Origin: Phycisphaerales bacterium UBA7800 | Lineage (GTDB): Bacteria > Planctomycetota > Phycisphaerae > Phycisphaerales > Phycisphaeraceae | Direction: 5' to 3' | DNA: 64,000 nucleotides | Assembly: GCA_002480565.1 (NCBI GenBank) | Contig: DLCK01000030.1 | Location: 2,328 to 66,327 of the forward strand | Shown here: positions 25,959-33,516 of the stretch, piece after piece | How positions within the stretch are numbered: position 1 is the first letter of the stretch | Layout: the number at the start of each line of letters is the position of its first letter | Notes under the pieces: model-generated | Database searches by the model: none | Told to the model about the DNA's origin: nothing | The model's input: only the letters and a program-made list of their open reading frames with translations | Translations under genes and position numbers: made by a program

Positions 25959-27266
25959 TTACAACGCTTCGAAAATCACCACCCAGTCCGGACCGGAGTC
26001 GGGGAGATTTTTGAGTTGGACCTGTTTGTCACGTCGGTAGACACCGGCTGGATAGGACTTGCCGGTACGTGGGTCAAAGTACGTGGCGCAGACTTCTTCG
26101 CTTCGCATCACGGTCAGATCATACGCGCCAAAGGGCGTGGTCGTGGGTTGGTAAATCAAGATACAACCTGCGTCCGATGCATCGGGACTGCCATCACGCA
26201 GCATGCAAGGCGCCTGAGAATCTGCAGCACTGTGATTGGAAATATTGTCACAAGGAATCAAGGCTTTATCTGCGAATCGCTGCATCAATTCATGCAGATG
26301 ATTCATCTGACTGGCGCCGGGTAAATGCAACGACTGCTTCCAATCCATGCTGGGCAGGGACCCCAAAATTGCTGGATAACGACCTGAGTAAAAACACCAG
26401 ACCGCAGCCGCCCCATAGGTCACACCACACCCGCCTCCAAAGACACTGCGATACGCACTGGCGCGGACATGCCAGTCGGTGAATCGACCATTGGCTGCGC
26501 GAAAACCAATGGGATGATCCTCGTAACAAATCTCGCCATCAAGCACCGGCTTACGCGGATAGCGACTGAGTGCTTGAGCAATCCGTTGATCCACACGATC
26601 AAACAACACTGCATGGCCTGACTGCTGCATGTTCATGTCCAGCCAGGGTTCGTCGTGGACGAAATTCGATGAACAGTTACTGCCGGAGATGTGGAATGTC
26701 ATGAGGTGTCGAACCGACTCGGTGCTGCGGATACCGTTGGCAAGATTACGCCAGATCAGTAAATCCGTATCCGTATTCACCGGGCGATCGCCGCCATTAA
26801 CCCATATCAGGTTTGCCCGACCACCAAAGCGCTTACCGACATATTCACCATAAATCATGGCATTTTCAGGCGTGAACAGCGAATCACCCCCTGCCCACAT
26901 CGGTGTGACAAGATGCCCCCACGTTGGCAAAAATGCAAAGTGCAATCCCAACGACTCAGCGATATCCATCACCTTTTGGACATGATCGAAATACGCATCG
27001 TTGGGCTTGGCCGGGTTCATGTCATGCATGACCCATTGGCCCATATGTGCCGGGCGATTGCGACAGTCATGTTCAAAGTAGCCCACCGCCTGTATGACAT
27101 TAAAACCCTGCGCGGCGCGTGTGGTCAGGTAATGTCTCGCTTGATCAAGTGTCAAAGAAGCAAACAGATTCCAGGCGGTATCCCCGCACCAGAAAAAGGG
27201 ATTACCCTCAGCATCAATCAAACGACGTTGATCGTCAGCGACACGAATCGGCCCGGTGGTGGTCAT
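25959..27266 (-). CDS. GH140 / DUF4038 apiosidase-like glycosidase
   Basis: 435 residues. A TIM-barrel DUF4038 catalytic domain (~5-330: FFWCGDTAWNLFASLTLDQA, GFNVIQAVGYFEHDCRNRP, FLPTWGHLV, LIWVNGGDRPVNTDTDLLIW, KPVLDGEICYED) is followed by a C-terminal beta domain (~345-435) of the type annotated as collagen-binding in DUF4038 proteins. Characterised GH140 enzymes cleave apiose from rhamnogalacturonan II. No signal peptide, so this one may act on imported oligosaccharides. It starts one base after the glnS stop codon. Confidence 0.85.
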   Translation of the reverse strand: MTTTGPIRVADDQRRLIDAEGNPFFWCGDTAWNLFASLTLDQARHYLTTRAAQGFNVIQAVGYFEHDCRNRPAHMGQWVMHDMNPAKPNDAYFDHVQKVMDIAESLGLHFAFLPTWGHLVTPMWAGGDSLFTPENAMIYGEYVGKRFGGRANLIWVNGGDRPVNTDTDLLIWRNLANGIRSTESVRHLMTFHISGSNCSSNFVHDEPWLDMNMQQSGHAVLFDRVDQRIAQALSRYPRKPVLDGEICYEDHPIGFRAANGRFTDWHVRASAYRSVFGGGCGVTYGAAAVWCFYSGRYPAILGSLPSMDWKQSLHLPGASQMNHLHELMQRFADKALIPCDNISNHSAADSQAPCMLRDGSPDASDAGCILIYQPTTTPFGAYDLTVMRSEEVCATYFDPRTGKSYPAGVYRRDKQVQLKNLPDSGPDWVVIFEAL

Positions 27267-27267
27267 G

Positions 27268-28974
27268 TTATTTGCTCTGTTGCTTGGCCCATGAATCCTT
27301 GAGAGTCACAGTGCGATTAAACACTAATTTTTCAGGGGTAGATGTGGTATCCGGCGTGAAGTAACCCAGGCGTTCAAACTGGATGGGATCACCTGCGTTA
27401 AAGTCTGCCAATGAGGGTTCGATCTTGCCGGTGACGGTTTTAAGTGAATCGGGATTGATGTTGTCCATCAACTCGCCGTCTTCGGCTTTGGGCTTGGTGA
27501 AGAGGTGTTCATACAGTCGGACTTCTGCGTCGATGGCATGCTCGGCACTGACCCAATGCAACGTGCCTTTGACCTTGCGGACTTTGCCTTCTTCGTCTGC
27601 TGGTGGATTGCTCCCGCCTTTGGTCAAGGGATCATACGTGCAATGCAGTTCGATGACATTGTCATCCGCATCCTTGATCGCTTCGACGCATTTGATCCAA
27701 TAGCCACTTCGCAGGCGCACTTCACGGCCTTCGGTGAGACGGAAGAATTTGCGGTTGGCGTTGGGCATATAGTCATCACGCTCAATGTAGAGTTCACGCG
27801 AGAAGGGAACCTGGCGTGTGCCTGCGGATTCGTCCTCGGGATTGTTCACCACGGTCATCATTTCAACTTGTCCTTCGGGATAGTTGGTGATGATGACTTT
27901 GATGGGATCAATGACTGCCATACGACGTTGGGCGACTTTGTTGAGTTCATCACGCAGGAAACTTTCGAGCTTGGCGAATTCCAAAAGGTTTTCGCGCTTG
28001 GCAACGCCTGCTTCTTCCCAGAATCGTTTGATACTGCCGGGGGTGAATCCGCGACGACGCATGCCACGAATGGTGGGCATCCGCGGATCATCCCAGCCAG
28101 CCACAACCCCATCGGTGATGAGTTTCAGGAGCTTTCGCTTGGATGTGATCATGTAACTGATATTGCCACGGGCAAATTCGATTTGACGGGTTTTGTGCGG
28201 CACACCTTCGGGATGGCCGCAGACTTCTGCGATGCGATCAATGAACCATTCGTAGAGTTCACGGTTGTTCTTGAATTCCAGTGAGCAAAGTGAATGGGTG
28301 ATGCCTTCGAGCCAATCACTTTGGCCGTGTGCGTAATCGTACATGGGATAGATGCACCACTTATCACCAGTCCGAGGATGATGGGCATGCATGATGCGGT
28401 ACATGGTCGGATCGCGCATGACCAGATTGGGGTTGGCCATGTCGATTTTGGCGCGCAGGACGCGGGTGCCATCGGGGAATTCGCCGTTTTTCATGCGTTC
28501 AAAGAGGTCGAGGTTTTCTTCGACGGTTCGATCACGGAATGGCGAGTTGGTGCCTGGTTCGGTGAGTGTGCCACGGTTAGCGCGCATTTGGTCAGGCGTC
28601 TGGTCATCGACATAAGCAAGGTCCGCTTTGATCAGAGCAACCGCCCAGTCGTAGAGTTGCTGGAAGTAGTCCGATGCGTAAAGCAGGTTGGCCCACTTGA
28701 ATCCTAACCAGTGGATGTCATCCTGGATGGCATCGATGTATTCCTGTTCCTCCTTGGAGGGGTTGGTGTCATCCATGCGAAGGTTGGTGCCACCGCCGTA
28801 TTGTTGGGCCAAACCGAAGTCGATGCAGATGGCCTTGGCGTGACCGATATGCAGATAGCCGTTAGGCTCAGGTGGGAAGCGGGTGAGGATCTTGCCGGTA
28901 TAGCGTCCTGAAGCAAAGTCCGCTTCGATCTCTTCGGTGAGGAAATTCTTTTTGACAGTTGATTCGTCGGTCAT
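27268..28974 (-). CDS. glnS: Glutaminyl-tRNA synthetase
   Basis: Charges tRNA-Gln with glutamine. 568 residues from the ATG at 28974 (GGAAG about 12 bases upstream). Class I signatures: PPEPNGYLHIGHAK (HIGH at 42-45) and the KMSKS variant TSKRKLLK; the rest is the anticodon-binding beta-barrel region (~345-555) ending in the RLGYFTPD block typical of GlnRS. A longer start at 29040 is in frame but unsupported. Immediately upstream of the GH140-like gene and presumably co-transcribed. Confidence 0.97.
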   Translation of the reverse strand: MTDESTVKKNFLTEEIEADFASGRYTGKILTRFPPEPNGYLHIGHAKAICIDFGLAQQYGGGTNLRMDDTNPSKEEQEYIDAIQDDIHWLGFKWANLLYASDYFQQLYDWAVALIKADLAYVDDQTPDQMRANRGTLTEPGTNSPFRDRTVEENLDLFERMKNGEFPDGTRVLRAKIDMANPNLVMRDPTMYRIMHAHHPRTGDKWCIYPMYDYAHGQSDWLEGITHSLCSLEFKNNRELYEWFIDRIAEVCGHPEGVPHKTRQIEFARGNISYMITSKRKLLKLITDGVVAGWDDPRMPTIRGMRRRGFTPGSIKRFWEEAGVAKRENLLEFAKLESFLRDELNKVAQRRMAVIDPIKVIITNYPEGQVEMMTVVNNPEDESAGTRQVPFSRELYIERDDYMPNANRKFFRLTEGREVRLRSGYWIKCVEAIKDADDNVIELHCTYDPLTKGGSNPPADEEGKVRKVKGTLHWVSAEHAIDAEVRLYEHLFTKPKAEDGELMDNINPDSLKTVTGKIEPSLADFNAGDPIQFERLGYFTPDTTSTPEKLVFNRTVTLKDSWAKQQSK

Positions 28975-29077
28975 GATTGTGTTACTTCCGATACTTGGGT
29001 TAAGGAAGAAATTGTATCGGGTTGGAGGGAGATCAACCAATAACGAAAAGTTGTAATCGCTTTGGGCAGGATTTATT

Positions 29078-29116
29078 TTCTACCGCCAAGACACAAGCAC
29101 GCCAAAGGACAAGAGA
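29078..29116. repeat. Half copy of the GCCAAGACGCCAAG-word repeat
   Basis: CCGCCAAGACACAAGCACGCCAAAG is a single degenerate arm of the word family seen as a full inverted repeat at 41918-42034. It lies 60 bases past the stop of the Rrf2 gene. Confidence 0.4.
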
Positions 29117-29175
29117 AGGATTTCGTTTTGTCCCCAAAGATTGACGAGCCTCAAATGAGTAGCGTATACCCAACG

Positions 29176-29643
29176 CTACTGTTTATCCTGATCCACATGA
29201 TGTGAACACAGTCTCTTACAGGATTTCTCAGCAGAAGGGGTTGTTGTCTGTTGAATCAAATCCTTGATCGTGGTGTCTGCAAAAGCTTTTTCCAAAGCAT
29301 TGACCACTTCGTCAATACGTTTGTGAAGTGGGCATAACAACATGCCGGTTTCATTGGACTCAAGTGGGCAGGATTGAATCCGTTCGATGGGGTCCACAGC
29401 CTGGATAACCTCCAGCGCCGTTAAGGTCGCTGGATCTCGATTAAGACGAAATCCCCCTCGACTACCTCGTTGAGCATGGAGAATGTCTGCTTTAGCCAGC
29501 GATTGAAGCACTTTTGCCAGATACCCCGGTGCTGCACGGGTACTTTCAGCGATCTCCCGTACCTTAAATGTCCTGTCTGGGTATCGGGCACACCAGACTA
29601 CAGCACGTAATGCATATTCAGATGCTTCGGAGAGTAGCTTCAT
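29176..29643 (-). CDS. Rrf2-family transcriptional regulator
   Basis: 155-residue winged-helix regulator: EYALRAVVWCARYPDRTFKVREIAEST (recognition module), APGYLAKVLQSLAKADILHAQRGSRGGFRLNRDP (wing and RGGF). Cysteines at IQSCPLESNETGMLLCPLH sit where NsrR/IscR bind an Fe-S cluster, but only two are in the standard segment; two more are in the tail (SCKRLC). It is divergent from the methyltransferase/cupin genes and probably controls them and itself. Nitrosative or redox sensing is an inference from the family. Confidence 0.9.
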   Translation of the reverse strand: MKLLSEASEYALRAVVWCARYPDRTFKVREIAESTRAAPGYLAKVLQSLAKADILHAQRGSRGGFRLNRDPATLTALEVIQAVDPIERIQSCPLESNETGMLLCPLHKRIDEVVNALEKAFADTTIKDLIQQTTTPSAEKSCKRLCSHHVDQDKQ

Positions 29644-29721
29644 ATCAGTTCTCTGTAACCTTCTATTTCAACAAATCATATCAAAAATACGAGACCGAGT
29701 CACAATTCAATTAATCAAGGC

Positions 29722-29740
29722 ATTAATGCATTAATACATT
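29722..29740. promoter_or_regulatory. Candidate Rrf2-type operator
   Basis: Two overlapping palindromes: the perfect ATTAATGCATTAAT (29722-29735) and AATGCATT-AATACATT (29725-29740), whose AATGYATT half-sites resemble the NsrR consensus. The site abuts the -35 box of the methyltransferase promoter and is about 80 bases from the Rrf2 ATG. Confidence 0.55.
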
Positions 29741-29746
29741 TTTATA

Positions 29747-29774
29747 TTGACACGAACAGTAAAAAGTATATTCT
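29747..29774 (+). promoter_or_regulatory. Sigma-70-type promoter of the methyltransferase-cupin operon
   Basis: TTGACA at 29747-29752 and TATTCT at 29769-29774 with a 16-base spacer. The start would be near 29780, leaving a leader of about 180 bases. Confidence 0.6.
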
Positions 29775-29789
29775 GTAATTGAGTTTCAG

Positions 29790-29802
29790 TATCAACTTGA
29801 TA
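29790..29802. promoter_or_regulatory. Perfect palindrome at the predicted transcript start
   Basis: TATCAA-C-TTGATA, just downstream of the predicted start site, placed to block or sense initiation. Confidence 0.4.
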
Positions 29803-29930
29803 GCCGGGTGATTAAATCCCAAAGGTCAAGATCAAATCAGTCAATGTTTGTGTCGCCAAGCTGAGCAGGACGGTAACCGATACATCGAGCCCAATTGCTC
29901 CTCAACGACGCGGTCTGAATTGTTGTTTTC

Positions 29931-29944
29931 GTGTGATATCACAC
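29931..29944. promoter_or_regulatory. Perfect 14-bp palindrome before the methyltransferase ribosome site
   Basis: GTGTGATATCACAC ends 15 bases before the ATG and touches the GGAAAG ribosome site. It could be a protein site or an RNA hairpin. Confidence 0.4.
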
Positions 29945-29959
29945 TGGAAAGTTAGAAAA

Positions 29960-30793
29960 ATGCCTGCAATCAACTCACAAGCGTCACCTTCAAACACAAT
30001 GCCCGGCGAGGGGATTGATATCGCCAAAATGCCCGGGCACTGGGTATTGGCACGTTTGGGTAAACGAGTCTTAAGGCCAGGTGGTGTCGAATTGACCCGC
30101 TGGATGATCGATTCCCTTGGTATTGGCCAGGATGATCGCGTGGTCGAATTTGCACCGGGCATGGGACGCACGGCACAGCTGGTATTAGAACAAAATCCGG
30201 CGGTGTATACCGCTGTGGAACGGGACGCCAGTGCGACCGAGATTGTCCAAAAATGGCTGAATGTCGACAACATCCGACGCCGCGTATTCAATGGTTCAGC
30301 TCAGCAATCGGGCTTGCCCGACGCATGTGCATCAGTGCTCTATGTCGAAGCGATGTTGACGATGGCATCCACCACGCATCGCAAACAAATCATTGAAGAG
30401 GCATTTCGTGTCCTTGAACCTGGTGGCCGCTTTGCATTGCATGAAGTGGCATTGACACAAGCCACCGCCAACGCTCCAGGTGAAGCGGACCATGTTCGAA
30501 AAACACTCACGCATTCAATCCATCACAAAGTTCATCCGGTGTTGATCAATCAATGGATCGCCATGCTTGAGGAAGCCGGTTTTGAAATTCAAAAACAGAA
30601 GACCGCGCCGATGACGTTACTAGAACCAAGTCGGATCATTCGTGATGAAGGCTTGTTGGGCGCAGCACGATTTTTGTTTCGCCTTTTGACACGTGGACCG
30701 GAACGTCGTCGTGTCCTGGAGATGCGTCGGGCATTTCGTTCTGTGCGTCCCCACATGACTGCACTTTCATTAATTGCTGTGAAACCTTCATAA
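29960..30793 (+). CDS. Class I SAM-dependent methyltransferase (Rrf2-associated)
   Basis: 277 residues from ATG 29960. Motif I is RVVEFAPGMGRTAQLVLEQNP; ASVLYVEAMLTMAS and AFRVLEPGGRFALHEVAL are the later methyltransferase motifs. The N-terminal LARLGKRVLRPGGVELTRWMID is characteristic of a methyltransferase type found beside Rrf2 regulators and cupins. Methyl acceptor unknown. It is followed 17 bases later by the cupin gene, under the promoter at 29747. Confidence 0.87.
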   Translation: MPAINSQASPSNTMPGEGIDIAKMPGHWVLARLGKRVLRPGGVELTRWMIDSLGIGQDDRVVEFAPGMGRTAQLVLEQNPAVYTAVERDASATEIVQKWLNVDNIRRRVFNGSAQQSGLPDACASVLYVEAMLTMASTTHRKQIIEEAFRVLEPGGRFALHEVALTQATANAPGEADHVRKTLTHSIHHKVHPVLINQWIAMLEEAGFEIQKQKTAPMTLLEPSRIIRDEGLLGAARFLFRLLTRGPERRRVLEMRRAFRSVRPHMTALSLIAVKPS

Positions 30794-30810
30794 ATCAGGA
30801 CCCTTGAATC

Positions 30811-31173
30811 ATGACATTACTCACAGAATCACCCATTACCATTGAGTCTTTGTGTGACCGAATTACACCTCCGCAAGAGGGGACGCTTAGCGTCACGTTA
30901 CAACAAACCGATCACGTCAAAGTCGTGCTCTTTGCTTTTGGCGTTGGCCAGGAGCTCTCCGAACATACCGCATCGGTTCCAGCCATCATGCAACAACTCT
31001 CAGGTGAAGCCTCTTGGCGACTAGGCGACCAAGTGATTGAAGCCAAAACCGGTACATGGGTTTGGATGCCTGCCCATCAACCTCACGCTTTGCAGGCCCA
31101 AACGCCCTGCATCATGCTGCTGACCATGCTCACCGGTGCCGGTTCACAAACCGTTTCCTGCAATCCCGCATAA
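30811..31173 (+). CDS. Cupin-domain protein
   Basis: 120-residue single cupin barrel. KVVLFAFGVGQELSEHTASVPAIMQQLSGEA is cupin motif 1 and GTWVWMPAHQPHALQAQTPCIMLLTML is motif 2. Metal ligands are reduced: one His and a Glu in motif 1, His in motif 2, so metal binding is plausible but not certain. Part of the methyltransferase operon; likely a small-molecule or redox partner of that enzyme. Confidence 0.88.
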   Translation: MTLLTESPITIESLCDRITPPQEGTLSVTLQQTDHVKVVLFAFGVGQELSEHTASVPAIMQQLSGEASWRLGDQVIEAKTGTWVWMPAHQPHALQAQTPCIMLLTMLTGAGSQTVSCNPA

Positions 31174-31185
31174 CGAAGGTGCGAC

Positions 31186-32001
31186 ATGCAACACAAAATT
31201 GATCAAACCCATCATGGCTTTACGCTCATCGAATTGCTGGTTGTCATTTCAATCATTGCCCTGCTCATTGGTATTTTGCTACCCTCCCTGGCCAACGCGC
31301 GAGGTTCCGCAAGGCGTGTGAAATGTCAAAACAATCTGCGACAGATCGGAATCGGGATCATTGCATATGCCAGTGACTACGAAGACAGTGCCCCCCTTGC
31401 AGCACCTCACGAACTAGGAGGTCCCACCGGTGAAGCAGATCCGTCAGATATGACATGGCAACCACCGATGATCTTCGGGGGCACACTTGCTACCGAAAAG
31501 CGACCGCTTAACCAGTACATCATCGAGCAGGTTTTTCAAAGCCCTTCGGACAAAGGTGAACCGCTTTGGATGTTGGATACCGCAAACTGGCCCAACAATC
31601 GAACGGCCTATCAATTGTATGGCAGCAGCTATTTCTACGCGTCGGGGTTCAACCGTCTGGCGGGAGTTCCGCAACCCATGGGGATTGCGAAGTTCGCAGG
31701 ACTTGAGGCTTCTTTTGGTGACTTTGCCAGTTCGCCTTTGCCACTGGGTAAAACACTGCGACTTAGTTACTACAAACATCAAACCAAAAAAGTACTCATT
31801 GGCAGTATCCCCATTCATCGCACGATGCCCGGTGTGATTGCCCCCAATCCACGTGCACAATGGTACAAGTCTGATTCGGATCACATTTGGGCCAATGCGA
31901 CCTTTGCCGATGGGCATGTGAATTTTGTTCAGGCTTTCCCCGCGGATGCCGGATATGCAGGCGTCAACACGATTCCTGATCCTGCAAACCCATATTATTG
32001 A
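31186..32001 (+). CDS. Prepilin-type N-terminal cleavage/methylation protein
   Basis: 271 residues with a class III signal: cleavage after Gly11, mature Phe12-Thr-Leu-Ile-Glu16, Glu at +5, then a hydrophobic helix IELLVVISIIALLIGILLPSL. The globular part ends in WANATFADGHVNFVQAF, the H-x-x-D-G/ADGHV motif of the large planctomycete pseudopilin-like family. Presumably an envelope pseudopilin or surface protein. It follows the cupin gene by 12 bases, an odd operon partner. Confidence 0.92.
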   Translation: MQHKIDQTHHGFTLIELLVVISIIALLIGILLPSLANARGSARRVKCQNNLRQIGIGIIAYASDYEDSAPLAAPHELGGPTGEADPSDMTWQPPMIFGGTLATEKRPLNQYIIEQVFQSPSDKGEPLWMLDTANWPNNRTAYQLYGSSYFYASGFNRLAGVPQPMGIAKFAGLEASFGDFASSPLPLGKTLRLSYYKHQTKKVLIGSIPIHRTMPGVIAPNPRAQWYKSDSDHIWANATFADGHVNFVQAFPADAGYAGVNTIPDPANPYY

Positions 32002-32012
32002 GAGTCACCAAG

Positions 32013-32423
32013 ATGCATTCATTACGATCCAAACATTTCAAGCCGATTTCACTCATTGTGATTGGCTTAATGGCAATCGGTGTATGGGGATGGCATTTGA
32101 TGCCTGCAAACCCATTCGACGAACAATCCTATCGCGACATTGATGGTATTGAAGCTCAAGTCGTCGCAACCCGGCGCCTGACGCATGGTTATCGTTTGAC
32201 CTGTCGCGTGACCAATCATCGGAATGTACCTGCTGAGCAAGTTGTGCTGCTGGCGGCGGTGAAGAATAAAAAAGGCCAAACCGTCGTTGCCAATCCGTTG
32301 GTCCAACTCAGCGGATTGACCTCTGAGACTTCACACCTGATGGATGTGATCCTGCCCGGGCCATCTTCCTGGGGGCCTGTGCAAGGACACGTCCAAACCA
32401 CCGTGGTGCGTTGGCAGAATTAG
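32013..32423 (+). CDS. Small membrane-anchored protein of unknown function (136 aa)
   Basis: Short basic start, one membrane helix (ISLIVIGLMAIGVWGWHLM), then about 100 residues outside the membrane with beta-type pattern (GYRLTCRVTNHRNVPAEQVVLLAAVKNKKG), like an Ig/FxLYD-type domain that describes 'extra' sequence conservation in Gram-positive and planctomycete proteins. Start at ATG 32013, 11 bases after the prepilin gene; the TTG at 31998 overlaps that gene. Confidence 0.7.
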   Translation: MHSLRSKHFKPISLIVIGLMAIGVWGWHLMPANPFDEQSYRDIDGIEAQVVATRRLTHGYRLTCRVTNHRNVPAEQVVLLAAVKNKKGQTVVANPLVQLSGLTSETSHLMDVILPGPSSWGPVQGHVQTTVVRWQN

Positions 32424-32489
32424 GGCGACCGATGCAAAAAGACCTTCACCTCAAAGCATGGTATTGCATGGTTAACTGCCAAGTGATTT

Positions 32490-33422
32490 TTAAAACTGTG
32501 AAATCAGTTCATCGGGGAGTGTTGGTGTGGCGCCGGGTTGGGATGCGACATAGGCGCCAACCTGGTTGGCAAGATTAGCCACCTTGTCCCAGGGTTTTCG
32601 CAGGACTGCGCCCACCAGACAGGTTGCTGCCACACTATCACCGGCGCCCACGGCATCGGCCCCCTCCACGGGATTGGCCACAGCAGGCGAACCCTCATAA
32701 ACATTTCCAGAGGTATGGATCGCGGTCCCTTTGGCGCCGCGGGTGTAGATGATCCAATTGAGCTTGAACTGCTTGATGAGTTTGAGTAACGCTTCACGCT
32801 CTTGGCCCGATTCAATGCTGCCAAGCCCCATGAGCTTGCAGACCAGAGGCAACTCCTCTTCATTGAGCTTTAGCGCATTGGCAATTTCAAGAGATCGGGC
32901 GATGATCTGCCGACTGTAAAAATCAAGTCGGATGTTCACATCAAAGAGCTTGATCGTCGAGGGGCGACAGGTTTCTAAAAAGCGATAAATCGTGTTGCGA
33001 CTTTGAGCTTCACGCTGAGCCAGTGATCCAAAACAGACCGCATCGCAATGCTGAGCAAGCGTGTCCATGTCCGGATCATACTGAAGCCAATCCCATGCAG
33101 CGTTTGCCACAATGTCATAGCTGGGTTGGCCATCATCGTCCGTCTGCACGTAGACCTGGCCGGTGGCATGATCCGGGTCAGACTGGATGTATTGGTTATC
33201 CATCTTTTTTTCTGACAAGCTTTCTGTGACCTTTGAACCCAGAAAATCCTGCCCGATGCGGCTAACGACAATCCCACGGCCTGGGCCCGATGGTCGGTTA
33301 GCAACGAGTTGATGGGCGTGAACAGCCACATTAAGTGGAGCCCCCCCAAGAACTTGCACTCCATCAAAGATGTCAAAAAGTGCTTCCCCGATCCCGCAGA
33401 TGGTCAAAGAATATTGGTTCAT
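32490..33422 (-). CDS. PfkB-family sugar kinase (fructokinase-like)
   Basis: 310-residue ribokinase-fold kinase: GEALFDIFDGVQVLGGAPLNVAVHAHQL at the N-terminus (substrate side), KLFDVNIRLDFYS, YTRGAKGTAIHTSGN and the catalytic GADAVGAGDS (Asp262). Most like fructokinases of the PfkB family, so fructose to fructose-6-phosphate is the likely reaction. Start at ATG 33422; upstream in-frame codons look non-coding. Divergent from the PQQ protein gene. Confidence 0.9.
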   Translation of the reverse strand: MNQYSLTICGIGEALFDIFDGVQVLGGAPLNVAVHAHQLVANRPSGPGRGIVVSRIGQDFLGSKVTESLSEKKMDNQYIQSDPDHATGQVYVQTDDDGQPSYDIVANAAWDWLQYDPDMDTLAQHCDAVCFGSLAQREAQSRNTIYRFLETCRPSTIKLFDVNIRLDFYSRQIIARSLEIANALKLNEEELPLVCKLMGLGSIESGQEREALLKLIKQFKLNWIIYTRGAKGTAIHTSGNVYEGSPAVANPVEGADAVGAGDSVAATCLVGAVLRKPWDKVANLANQVGAYVASQPGATPTLPDELISQF

Positions 33423-33516
33423 ATCAACAGAATACCATCGAAAAATGCCGAAATAAAATAAGTCCCAGCATTGGTATGTCATATAGCGGTTCATACCGTA
33501 AAATCACTAGAGGTAT

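Larger units (their letters stand above)
29644..29959. other. Regulatory intergenic region between Rrf2 gene and methyltransferase operon
   Basis: Holds a strong plus-strand promoter, three palindromes (29722-29740, 29790-29802, 29931-29944) and a leader of roughly 180 bases. No ORF with coding character. Confidence 0.6.

Noticed and set aside
27505..28284. Plus-strand ORF of 259 codons
   Set aside because: Antisense to glnS.
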